Part shown: positions 1 to 5,727 of the stretch, in pieces
How the letters are laid out: every line of letters starts with the position of its first letter
Position numbering within the stretch: position 1 is the stretch's first letter
Source of the DNA: Glaciimonas sp.
Lineage (GTDB): Bacteria > Pseudomonadota > Gammaproteobacteria > Burkholderiales > Burkholderiaceae
Length of the DNA: 5,727 bases
Direction: 5' to 3'
Assembly: GCA_014377145.1 (NCBI GenBank)
Contig: JACMQE010000310.1
Coordinates: 1 to 5,727, forward strand
Program-made: the position numbers and the translations under genes
Notes under the pieces: model-generated
Told to the model about the DNA's origin: nothing
Database searches by the model: none
The model's input: only the letters and a program-made list of their open reading frames with translations

Positions 1-118
1 ACTTGTCGTCAACAAGGAAAACGTCGAGATTTCCGTTCAACTCAAAAGCCCGCCGCAGGCAACGTAATGTCGTGGTGCACCTGTTGTGCGAGGTCAACAG
101 TACAGCGATTGACTTCAC
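1..118 (-). CDS. GT2-type (GT-A fold) glycosyltransferase, N-terminal fragment, runs off left edge
   Basis: Only the first 39 codons are in the window. They begin at GTG (118-116), which overlaps the preceding stop as GTGA. The peptide begins with a beta-strand and donor-site signature, AVLLTSHNRCTTTLRCLRRA at about residues 5-24, and reaches DVFLVDDK at about 32-39. This is the classic start of family 2 glycosyltransferases: a VLLTSHNR strand, a helix of the TLRCL type, and a second strand ending in an Asp-Asp pair that contacts the nucleotide. No in-frame ATG lies close upstream and the Shine-Dalgarno is poor, so translation is probably coupled to the acetyltransferase. In such loci this enzyme would add one sugar of the repeat unit. 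Sugar specificity, full length and the catalytic Asp lie outside the window. Confidence 0.82.
   Translation of the reverse strand, partial: MKSIAVLLTSHNRCTTTLRCLRRAFELNGNLDVFLVDDK
115..118 (-). other. 4-base stop/start overlap (GTGA) between acetyltransferase and GT2 gene
   Basis: The TGA of the WcaF-like acetyltransferase overlaps the GTG start of the following glycosyltransferase. No good ribosome site precedes it, so translational coupling is likely. Confidence 0.6.
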
Positions 119-738
119 TGGGCCACCGATCCAGAATAATCGCGGACATCCTTTATCCGCCCTACAATAACAGCCGGGTTGCCAACGGCAATTGACATTT
201 CAGGTATGTTCTTAGTCACAACAGATCCAGCACCTATCACTGATCCATCCCCAATATTAACGCCTTTTAGAATTATCGCTCTTGCACCAACAAATACATT
301 TCTTCCTATGGCTACTGGGCGACTTAAAACACAAGAATTTTTCGTCCTGAGATCAGGATGGACTGCATGTGCATCATTATCTGTAATAAGAACTCCGCTA
401 CCAATGAGCGTTCCATCACCAATTGAAATAGACTCAGACGCTGAGATACTACACCCGGACATGCCAACATTGTCGCCAATAGAAATTGTCGCGCTCGGTG
501 AAGTGGTTTTGATAATTACTTTTTGGTTGACACCAATGCTGTTTCTAGATGCCAGGCCACACGCAACAAAATTATCACCGATAAGAATTTTGGAGCCGCT
601 GTGCATAGATAGCAAAGGTAAGCCCCAAAAACGCCAACTGCTTTTATAAATGCCAATTTTCGCCCTGCAATAAAGCGAATCCCTTATGCGTAGAGTCGCA
701 TAATAAAATGGCCTAAAGACTGATTTGAGAAAACTCAT
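115..738 (-). CDS. WcaF/Maa-like hexapeptide-repeat acetyltransferase
   Basis: Second left-handed beta-helix acetyltransferase, 207 residues, acting in the cytoplasm on a sugar or nucleotide sugar with acetyl-CoA. The first 45 residues are basic and aromatic and not repeat-like. Hexapeptide turns then run from about 50 to 118 (KILIGDNFVACG, ATISIGDNVGMSG, ISIGDGTLIGSG). The active-site loop reads ITDNDAHAVHPDLRT at 118-132, with H124 the likely catalytic base by analogy with WcaF/maltose acetyltransferases. The helix closes with PVAIGRNVFVGARAIILKGV and IGDGSVIGAGSVVTKNIP up to about 179, then the tail AVGNPAVIVGRI. It belongs to a different branch from the neighbouring XAT-type enzyme, so the pair does not look like a recent duplication. 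A TTG at 741 adjoins the previous stop, but the ATG at 738 has GGTGA eight bases upstream. Its TGA overlaps the next gene's GTG start (GTGA). The substrate is unknown. Confidence 0.9.
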   Translation of the reverse strand: MSFLKSVFRPFYYATLRIRDSLYCRAKIGIYKSSWRFWGLPLLSMHSGSKILIGDNFVACGLASRNSIGVNQKVIIKTTSPSATISIGDNVGMSGCSISASESISIGDGTLIGSGVLITDNDAHAVHPDLRTKNSCVLSRPVAIGRNVFVGARAIILKGVNIGDGSVIGAGSVVTKNIPEMSIAVGNPAVIVGRIKDVRDYSGSVAQ

Positions 739-741
739 CAA

Positions 742-1404
742 CTACGTCACCAATTTATTTTGCTCATTAATACTAACAATGAACAGTTCAGGTTTATCGC
801 TAAACTTAGACGCCGCGCGTATGTGATCAATTGGCGCATCCCACCATTTTGATATCAAAATATCTGTGATAACTGATTCGGGAAACCGATACTTAATTAC
901 CTTTGCTGGAACTCCGCCCACAATTGCAAATGCCGGTACATTACGCGTAACGACAGCGCCAGCAGCGATTACTGCGCCATGCCCTACATCAACGCCTCCA
1001 ATGATAATGGCTCGATCCCCAATCCAGACATCCGAGCCGATTATTGTTCTAGGTGTATCAGTAAACGTCTGCGACGCCCCAAGAAACTCGGCGCCTTGTG
1101 CCTTATCTGTGTAAAAGCCTGGGTAGGTAGAAATAAAGCTGAGTGGGTGTGTGCCTCTACCACAAATTACCTGACTACCAATGCTTGTAAATGCCCCGAT
1201 CTTTGTGCGCTCAAAATGGCAACTGCCACCTAAATAGGTATAGCGCCCGATGTCACAATTGAAGATTCGACATCCGTCAAAAACCTTAACTTTCGTACTC
1301 AAAGTCGAATCCAATGAAACAATAGCACCCCATTGAATGGAGGCATCCGGCTGTCTCACGCGATGTGAGATACACCTATATAAATTTTTAAGGCTTAGAC
1401 TCAT
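742..1404 (-). CDS. CatB/XAT-type hexapeptide-repeat O-acetyltransferase
   Basis: Cytoplasmic left-handed beta-helix acyltransferase, 220 residues, that would use acetyl-CoA to acetylate a sugar of the repeat unit or its precursor. Hexapeptide-type turns run from about 22 to 82 (for example [23 protein letters not shown]). A loop at about 83-118 contains [14 protein letters not shown], where H86 is the expected catalytic histidine. The helix resumes with [36 protein letters not shown] at 122-157. The tail [13 protein letters not shown] followed by SKWWDAP near 185-191 is characteristic of the xenobiotic-acetyltransferase-like branch found in polysaccharide operons. True antibiotic resistance is unlikely in this context. 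A TTG at 1419 would add five residues but lacks a good ribosome site; the ATG at 1404 has AGGT six bases upstream. Which hydroxyl or amine is acylated cannot be read. It sits 8 bases after the GT-D-like gene and just before a second acetyltransferase. Confidence 0.9.
   Translation of the reverse strand: MSLSLKNLYRCISHRVRQPDASIQWGAIVSLDSTLSTKVKVFDGCRIFNCDIGRYTYLGGSCHFERTKIGAFTSIGSQVICGRGTHPLSFISTYPGFYTDKAQGAEFLGASQTFTDTPRTIIGSDVWIGDRAIIIGGVDVGHGAVIAAGAVVTRNVPAFAIVGGVPAKVIKYRFPESVITDILISKWWDAPIDHIRAASKFSDKPELFIVSINEQNKLVT
747..751 (-). promoter_or_regulatory. ribosome binding site GGTGA for the WcaF-like acetyltransferase
   Basis: GGTGA lies eight bases upstream of the ATG at 738, inside the last codons of the preceding acetyltransferase. 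It would also sit five bases from the TTG at 741, so it favours but does not prove the ATG start. Confidence 0.5.
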
Positions 1405-1410
1405 TGTAGT

Positions 1411-1414
1411 ACCT
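1411..1414 (-). promoter_or_regulatory. ribosome binding site AGGT for the XAT-type acetyltransferase
   Basis: AGGT lies six bases before the ATG at 1404 and shares bases with the TAG stop (1415-1413) of the GT-D-like gene. This supports the ATG over the TTG at 1419 and implies termination-reinitiation coupling between the two genes. Confidence 0.6.
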
Positions 1415-2408
1415 ACCAATAACAGGCGTTTTCCACTTTCAGCGCATCCTTTGGCTTCTCGCTTTCATCCGGATAAACCCAATACTTATTGAATAAATCG
1501 AAATAATTGATATTGATCGACTCATTTGGTCGGTAAAGCCACTCACCTGCATACTGCTTTTCCCACCGCTTTCCTTTGACACCAAAAAGCAGCTGAGTTC
1601 CCCCTCCTAAATGAACGGCTTTCTTCCCCATTCTCTTGACATGCGCTGCCAATGGCAGGCCATAGGCACCACAACCTAGAATGCAGACATCAAAATCAAT
1701 ATTTGAAATCTTATCTTCCATGTATTTCAGCGCTTCAAACCAATCATTGAACGGCACTTTCGTGCCGCCCACGGATTGAATTGCCCTAAAAGTTATCAGG
1801 TTGAAATCTGGCAGCAAATCGGGGATATCAAATAATTGTTTACGCTTTTCGTATTGACTTCTAATCGAGTAATCAAACGGATGCACAACCAACACGTTCT
1901 TGCCCTTCAGAGCAGCGGTCCAAGGCCGATCTACAAAGAATGGGTATAGAGTCTCCAGCTGAGCCTTGATAACATCAGGTCTGAGAGGCATAAATTTTTC
2001 ATAATACTGAAAAGAACCCAAAAGATCAATCAGCGGAATATCCTGCAAATTGCGTTCCGAGAATCGCACGCTCGTATCATGACAAGGCGGAAATATACCA
2101 GAGTAAAGGCTCATGGTTTGGAAATGATCTTCATTCCACCATGGTGTGTGTGTGTTGCCAAACACGTATTTATATAGTCGCAAGAAAAAGCTTTCGGTGC
2201 TTTGCGCACTCAGAAAATTATTAATGCAATTTAACTCTGTAGTACCAAAGCGAGCAATCATGCACGGAGCGTCACCGCTCAAAAGTACATGCATCTTGTC
2301 GTTGACGACCTGCCTATTCATCTCACATGCGGGATTTAAAAACTTCTTACGAGCAACGATTCTGTAGCCCCTCCTGATAACGCGAATTAGAATGTCACGT
2401 GCACGCAT
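1413..2408 (-). CDS. GT-D-like protein of unknown function, putative glycosyltransferase
   Basis: Soluble, predicted cytoplasmic protein of 331 residues from the ATG at 2408. I recognise the pattern as a hypothetical family recurring in polysaccharide loci that resembles GT-D (DUF1792-type) glycosyltransferases, but the function is not established. Visible blocks: [11 protein letters not shown] at 49-59, matching the position of the GT-D metal/donor motif [23 protein letters not shown] near 174-190; and a strongly patterned C-terminal stretch at 245-282 with [29 protein letters not shown] and GKRW. The second block suggests a phosphate or nucleotide contact and the third a Rossmann-like edge (inference). 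No signal peptide or membrane segment is seen. A TTG at 2441 would add 11 residues but overlap the polymerase by 26 bases; the ATG has GAG six bases upstream, overlapping the polymerase stop, so I prefer it. Confidence is high for a gene, low for glycosyl transfer. Confidence 0.75.
   Translation of the reverse strand: MRARDILIRVIRRGYRIVARKKFLNPACEMNRQVVNDKMHVLLSGDAPCMIARFGTTELNCINNFLSAQSTESFFLRLYKYVFGNTHTPWWNEDHFQTMSLYSGIFPPCHDTSVRFSERNLQDIPLIDLLGSFQYYEKFMPLRPDVIKAQLETLYPFFVDRPWTAALKGKNVLVVHPFDYSIRSQYEKRKQLFDIPDLLPDFNLITFRAIQSVGGTKVPFNDWFEALKYMEDKISNIDFDVCILGCGAYGLPLAAHVKRMGKKAVHLGGGTQLLFGVKGKRWEKQYAGEWLYRPNESININYFDLFNKYWVYPDESEKPKDALKVENACYW
2144..2155. repeat. (GT)6 dinucleotide tract inside the GT-D-like gene
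   Basis: Six GT units on the plus strand read as ACACAC on the coding strand and encode part of the GNTHTPWW segment. The repeat number is modest and may simply reflect the codons used. Confidence 0.85.
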
Positions 2409-2415
2409 ACGCAAC

Positions 2416-3675
2416 TCAAAGTTGGCCGAAATATTCGGCAATTTGTTTATTTGACATTAACCGCAATTTGGAATTAAAAGTTATTCCCATAGCCAGGAAA
2501 AGAACAATCCAAGAGAAATTAAAGCCTAATGGAAACTCAATAAAAGAGAAAAACCATTTATAAGCAACGTACAGGCCGACAAGCTTAATTACAGTATTTT
2601 CTGATTTTAAGATGGCGAGCCTAGAAGAATGATAACAAAGCAGAAAAAATATAACTGCGTAAATAATTCCGCCAAAAGTCAACACCCCAATAAAACCGGA
2701 CTCTGAGCCTCCAAGCCGGCCAAGATCATATCCTTCAAGACTATCCGATAATTGGGTTGCATACAATACTGTTGCACTACTCCCAAATATCCAGTCATTA
2801 CTATTATTTAGATTATTAAATGCATCTTCATATATTACTGTGCGTGAATCAGTAGACAGATTTCTACCCGACTCGGCCGAAAGTTCAATCGCTTTAGCTT
2901 TATCGTTGTTTTCCAAATATTTAAACGGGTTGAAAACGCCCAATACTCCTAATAAAAGCAGCAAAATTGGCAGGAACAACAATACCGTTCTTAGAAACCG
3001 TAATGTATATGAGAATATCTTTTTGGAAATCGCGCCTCTAGAAAAAATGTACAAAATTAACATCGCGCATGAAACGGAGATATTCAACACATTTGATCTG
3101 TTTTCTATATCCCAAGCGAAACTAATAATGGTAATCAAGAGTACGAGGAACTTCCATTTGGTGCGCAGTAGCGGTAGCAATATGATGAATATGCTGGCAG
3201 ATGCAACATATGTAATGAATACCAAATTTGACTGCTTATCGCTTGGCCCTTGTATGAGAAATAGGAGCGATAAAGGTAATGTTACGCTTAACATTAGTCT
3301 TAATATTTTACTAAGCACAAGATGATTTGCGCCAAGGATGGCAAAACATGGCAGCATTAAAAAAGGTAAAAATACATTTACCAAATAACTCCACTGTACA
3401 TAGCTTTCTGCGACAAAAATACCATGAATAGCAACGAAAATTCCAAAAAAAAAGAAATAATTTAGAAGTCTTTTTCCGACGAATTTTTCCTGCTTAAAAA
3501 ACTTGTAATTACTTGCAAACAGAATGCCAATAACGACCGAGCACACAAACTGAATCCACACTAACGGGGTGGACCACTTAAAGAAAGCTAAGAGTATTCC
3601 TGTCAATGACAGCAAGTAAACCGGCAGTGACACTAAATAGTAAATCTTGGCCGCCGAGACAGGTTGATGGTTCAA
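2416..3675 (-). CDS. wzy: Wzy-like O-antigen/repeat-unit polymerase
   Basis: Predicted polytopic inner-membrane protein of 419 residues that would join lipid-linked repeat units on the periplasmic side. About 12 hydrophobic segments are visible, roughly at 11-32, 37-57, 70-90, 95-115, 125-142, 150-170, 174-190, 196-212, 230-248, 327-348, 362-378 and 385-401. One large hydrophilic loop spans about 249-326 and holds R278 in the segment SRTVIYEDAF, then WIFGSS and GGSESGFIGVL. This late-loop arrangement with a small-residue/Glu motif entering the next helix is typical of Wzy and O-antigen ligases. Sequence identity in these families is low, so topology carries the call. The first codon is TTG, overlapping the previous stop (TTGA), with a weak GGGTAA nine bases upstream. 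A GTG at 3633 is an alternative start but would cut into the first helix. The gene is clearly AT-rich. WaaL-type ligase is the main alternative, less likely inside an assembly operon. Confidence 0.82.
   Translation of the reverse strand: MNHQPVSAAKIYYLVSLPVYLLSLTGILLAFFKWSTPLVWIQFVCSVVIGILFASNYKFFKQEKFVGKRLLNYFFFFGIFVAIHGIFVAESYVQWSYLVNVFLPFLMLPCFAILGANHLVLSKILRLMLSVTLPLSLLFLIQGPSDKQSNLVFITYVASASIFIILLPLLRTKWKFLVLLITIISFAWDIENRSNVLNISVSCAMLILYIFSRGAISKKIFSYTLRFLRTVLLFLPILLLLLGVLGVFNPFKYLENNDKAKAIELSAESGRNLSTDSRTVIYEDAFNNLNNSNDWIFGSSATVLYATQLSDSLEGYDLGRLGGSESGFIGVLTFGGIIYAVIFFLLCYHSSRLAILKSENTVIKLVGLYVAYKWFFSFIEFPLGFNFSWIVLFLAMGITFNSKLRLMSNKQIAEYFGQL
3445..3453 (-). repeat. nine-T homopolymer (coding strand) in the polymerase gene
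   Basis: Nine consecutive T on the coding strand supply codons 75-77 (three Phe as TTT) of the polymerase, after TTC for codon 74 and before GGA. It is the longest single-base run I found in the window. A one-base slip would frameshift the polymerase early in its third membrane segment. Confidence 0.9.
3672..3675 (-). other. 4-base stop/start overlap (TTGA) between membrane acyltransferase and polymerase
   Basis: The TGA of the acyltransferase and the TTG start of the polymerase share bases. With a weak Shine-Dalgarno upstream, polymerase translation probably depends on ribosomes finishing the acyltransferase gene, which would keep polymerase output low. The coupling is inferred from the layout. 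Confidence 0.6.
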
Positions 3676-4685
3676 TTTATTGCATTACCCGTGCTGATAA
3701 ACATCAAACCTTTTATCTTGATAGTTATCATCGAAAGGAAGAGCGAAATTATAAATACACATATTGTATTATTTGCCCAAAGCCCCACTTCTGCCAGCGC
3801 AAGAGATTCCCTTACAAGAATGTGGTATATGTATATATTTAGCGCATGATCACGCCCCCATAAACCAATTTTCGCATCAAGCGAAGCACCGAATATGGTT
3901 CCATTTTGAGCACAGTAGATGAATGTTGCAATGGCTAAGAAAGATATTGCAAAAATACCCGGACCTTTTCCAGCGAATTGTTTGAACGCATAGTGTTCGA
4001 AAAAAATGAATGTCAACAAAATTGACATTGTTGCCAATAGACTCTTCACATTAACCTTACCAATAAGAGGTAAATGTTTTCGTATGGGCATTCCAATGAT
4101 TACAAATGGAAGTGCAATAACTAGCCAGTTTAATTCGTACCAATTTTTCCCCTCTGCAATTGGTACAAATCTGCTCCATAGCGTGAAAGTAAAGTGTATT
4201 GTGAACAAAACTGGTAATGCATACAACAAAAAATCTACATGTCTGTATTTTGACACCGCCATCAATATCAACAAAACGTACAAATACGCGAAGCAGTACC
4301 AAAGGTGTTCCGTAAAGTTGGAGTCATTGACAAGAATAAATGGTAATATTTTAAACGCTTGGCTGCTTATGTCGATATGGAAGTATTCTTGCTTAATGAG
4401 TCGCAATAGCCCATAGACGACCATAGCTTGAGCTATGATCACGACCAGTTTTTTTACGCCACGCTTAGCTCTGGTAAATACTAAACTGTCATCTGCAGAG
4501 TACAGATAAAAACCGGAGACTATCAGAAAAAAAGGAACGGCAATCTTCCCCACACTGGCCAAATATGTGTTTACATAGGGAACTGGAAAGCTCGTGTGAA
4601 GCGCTACAACTAAAAAAGCACAGATAAATCGTCCGACATCTATGGCGGTATTTCGAGAGTTGAGTGTAATTGCAGTTGATGTCAT
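3672..4685 (-). CDS. acyltransferase-3 family integral membrane acyltransferase
   Basis: Membrane-embedded acyltransferase of the Acyl_transf_3 (OafA/OafB/NodX-like) family, likely O-acetylating a glycan or its lipid-linked precursor. It has 337 residues, near the short end for a stand-alone family member, with about ten hydrophobic segments and no fused SGNH domain. The N-terminus carries family hallmarks: RNTAIDVGR at 11-19, then the R-x10-H motif (R19 and H30 in VALHTS), the VPFFLIVSGFYLY segment at 50-62, HLWY at 127-130, and IYIYHILV near 284-291. H30 is the expected catalytic histidine by family analogy. The ATG start at 4685 follows the preceding TAA by four bases (GAAT) with only a weak Shine-Dalgarno (AAGA), so it probably depends on coupling to the upstream gene. 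Its stop overlaps the polymerase start by 4 bases. Acetyl as the group is inference; other short acyl groups are possible. Confidence 0.9.
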   Translation of the reverse strand: MTSTAITLNSRNTAIDVGRFICAFLVVALHTSFPVPYVNTYLASVGKIAVPFFLIVSGFYLYSADDSLVFTRAKRGVKKLVVIIAQAMVVYGLLRLIKQEYFHIDISSQAFKILPFILVNDSNFTEHLWYCFAYLYVLLILMAVSKYRHVDFLLYALPVLFTIHFTFTLWSRFVPIAEGKNWYELNWLVIALPFVIIGMPIRKHLPLIGKVNVKSLLATMSILLTFIFFEHYAFKQFAGKGPGIFAISFLAIATFIYCAQNGTIFGASLDAKIGLWGRDHALNIYIYHILVRESLALAEVGLWANNTICVFIISLFLSMITIKIKGLMFISTGNAIN

Positions 4686-4689
4686 ATTC

Positions 4690-5727
4690 TTATTGCATCT
4701 GGCGCAAGGGCATTTTCAAAATACTGTCGTGGTACCGCTTCCCAAAGGCTTGCCACGAAAATTCCTGGTCAACCCCATCGGCATACTCTCTCATACCAGT
4801 CTGCGACTGTGAAAGTTCAAGTGCCTGCTCGATACATTTTATCAATTCATTTAATGTATATTCTTGCATTTCAGTAATCCATTTCTTGTCAACAAGAAAC
4901 TCACGTAGGTCTCTACCGCCGGTGTGCATGGAACAAACAATTGGCAATCCACACACAAGGGCTTGGGCCTGAACCATTGCCAAACCTTCCTCGCGTGACG
5001 GCAAAACAAACACTTTCGCCTTCGCATAATAGGTGAGTAACTGCCACTGGTCCACTGCGTCCACGTGAGTCATATTTGCGTGCTGTGGGAACGCTAGATC
5101 AACGAGCGGACCTACGTGGAGGAATTTGTACTTGCCCGTTGCACAAACTGCAGTCAATTGGTCGCAGCCTTTTCGGTTGCTCCAGCCCCCAACCATAATC
5201 AAGTCATAAGCGTCGTTCTTTACAAGTTCTGTTGGCTTAAACATAGATAGATCAACGCCATAAGGGTTCTGTATCAGTTTGTCTGCAGATACCCCATTTG
5301 CCACGAAACTCTGTTTTACGTGATCGGATGCGATGGCGATGTAATCTGCAAGCGCATAACCCCTGCGAGACCGTTCAGTAAAGTATTCCGGTTGTTGTTT
5401 TGCACCAGGTATTTCAGACAGAATCCTTTGCTGCTCTTCAATATGCTTGCTGCCCCATTCCAGGATGGTGATGGCACCAAACTTCTGTTTTGCAGCAGTA
5501 AACGATTTTTCGTAGACGGTGCCTAGCGCAATATACACATCGCATGGCCTCATGAAGAAGCTCAGGTAATTATCCAATACGAGATGGCTCAACTTGATGG
5601 CCCAATAGGCGCCCTTAGATAGCTTGATAAAGGCCAAGAATGGCAGCATCAACACTAATAAAGAATGGCTGCACTCACGCTTCAGACCAAATTTGACTGC
5701 GCGGCTAGTTGGAACATAAGAGTAAAA
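4690..5727 (-). CDS. GT4-type (GT-B fold) glycosyltransferase, 5' end outside window
   Basis: Probable retaining glycosyltransferase that transfers a sugar from a nucleotide donor to the growing lipid-linked repeat unit at the cytoplasmic face. The frame is open from the window edge to TAA at 4692-4690, giving 345 visible codons. An internal GTG at 5655 is not a convincing start, because coding sequence continues upstream of it. Visible features (numbered from the edge): an EWGSKHI segment near 90-96 followed by EEQQRIL; ADYIAIASDHVKQSF near 127-141; NPYGVDLSMFKP near 154-165; a donor-phosphate loop GGWSNRKG at 180-187; and the C-terminal donor site SREEGLAMVQAQALVCGLP at 244-262. In that site the usual E-x7-E pair reads E247-x7-Q255. 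Family members are usually about 350-400 residues, so the missing N-terminus is probably short. It ends 4 bases before the membrane acyltransferase. Donor and acceptor sugars cannot be read from sequence. Confidence 0.9.
   Translation of the reverse strand, partial: FYSYVPTSRAVKFGLKRECSHSLLVLMLPFLAFIKLSKGAYWAIKLSHLVLDNYLSFFMRPCDVYIALGTVYEKSFTAAKQKFGAITILEWGSKHIEEQQRILSEIPGAKQQPEYFTERSRRGYALADYIAIASDHVKQSFVANGVSADKLIQNPYGVDLSMFKPTELVKNDAYDLIMVGGWSNRKGCDQLTAVCATGKYKFLHVGPLVDLAFPQHANMTHVDAVDQWQLLTYYAKAKVFVLPSREEGLAMVQAQALVCGLPIVCSMHTGGRDLREFLVDKKWITEMQEYTLNELIKCIEQALELSQSQTGMREYADGVDQEFSWQAFGKRYHDSILKMPLRQMQ

Noticed and set aside
179..649. 156-codon open frame on the plus strand opposite the WcaF-like acetyltransferase
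   Set aside because: It is antisense to a convincing enzyme with catalytic motifs. Its Pro/Ile/Thr-rich periodic composition is the mirror of the hexapeptide repeats, and no ribosome site or domain was recognised.
866..1233. Two overlapping plus-strand open frames opposite the XAT-type acetyltransferase
   Set aside because: They are antisense shadows of hexapeptide-repeat codons, mutually overlapping, with no recognisable protein features.
742..1404. Possible antibiotic (chloramphenicol/streptogramin) acetyltransferase because of CatB-like sequence
   Set aside because: The fold is shared, but the setting within a polysaccharide operon and a second sugar-type acetyltransferase next door favour a glycan substrate.
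2840..3325. 161-codon plus-strand open frame opposite the polymerase
   Set aside because: It lies entirely within the polymerase gene on the other strand. It has no coherent domain or membrane pattern of its own, and the polymerase topology explains the region.
4006..4416. Plus-strand 136-codon and minus-strand 81-codon frames within the membrane acyltransferase
   Set aside because: Both are out-of-frame or antisense products of the acyltransferase gene, with Cys/His/Asn-rich random-looking composition.
4422..4437. Perfect 7-base inverted repeat CATAGCT-TG-AGCTATG
   Set aside because: It lies inside the acyltransferase coding region, is not followed by a T run, and a repeat this short with a 2-base spacer is expected by chance in a window of this size.
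4670..4972. 100-codon plus-strand open frame opposite the GT4 C-terminus
   Set aside because: It is antisense to the conserved GT4 donor-binding region and has no independent support.
1..5727. Mobile element, CRISPR array, tRNA or rRNA gene, riboswitch or phage component
   Set aside because: Gene-to-gene spacing leaves almost no non-coding DNA, and no transposase, terminal repeat, spaced direct repeat or structured RNA pattern was seen. The window reads as an ordinary polysaccharide operon segment.

Overview
The window is an interior slice of a surface-polysaccharide (O-antigen, capsule or exopolysaccharide) biosynthesis locus, most likely of the Wzx/Wzy type. All seven genes lie on the minus strand, so the locus is transcribed from the right edge towards the left. 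The gene content suggests a Gram-negative bacterium, probably a proteobacterium. No gene here fixes the genus, and I do not name one.

In transcription order the genes are: (1) 5727-4690, a GT4-type (GT-B fold) glycosyltransferase whose 5' end lies outside the window; (2) 4685-3672, a multi-pass acyltransferase-3 family membrane protein; (3) 3675-2416, a roughly 12-segment Wzy-like polymerase; (4) 2408-1413, a soluble protein of a GT-D-like family of unknown function; (5) 1404-742, a CatB/XAT-type left-handed beta-helix acetyltransferase; (6) 738-115, a second left-handed beta-helix acetyltransferase of the WcaF/maltose-acetyltransferase type; (7) 118-1, the first 39 codons of a GT2-type (GT-A fold) glycosyltransferase that continues off the left edge.

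There is essentially no non-coding DNA. Adjacent genes either overlap by 4 bases (TTGA and GTGA junctions) or are separated by 3-8 bases, so a single translationally coupled operon is the simplest reading. No promoter, terminator, RNA gene, mobile element or CRISPR array is visible. Hand counts over 60-base samples give about 52-57% G+C in the outer genes and about 28-35% in the polymerase gene. That mosaic is typical of polysaccharide loci that swap their central genes.

Working model (inference): glycosyltransferases (genes 1 and 7, perhaps 4) build a repeat unit on a lipid carrier in the cytoplasm. The two soluble acetyltransferases acylate sugars there, either N-acylating a nucleotide amino sugar or O-acetylating a precursor. 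The membrane acyltransferase may decorate the glycan at or across the membrane. Wzy polymerises the units in the periplasm. Three acyltransferases among seven genes suggest a heavily acylated glycan. The locus class is well known; the least explained component is the GT-D-like protein at 2408-1413.
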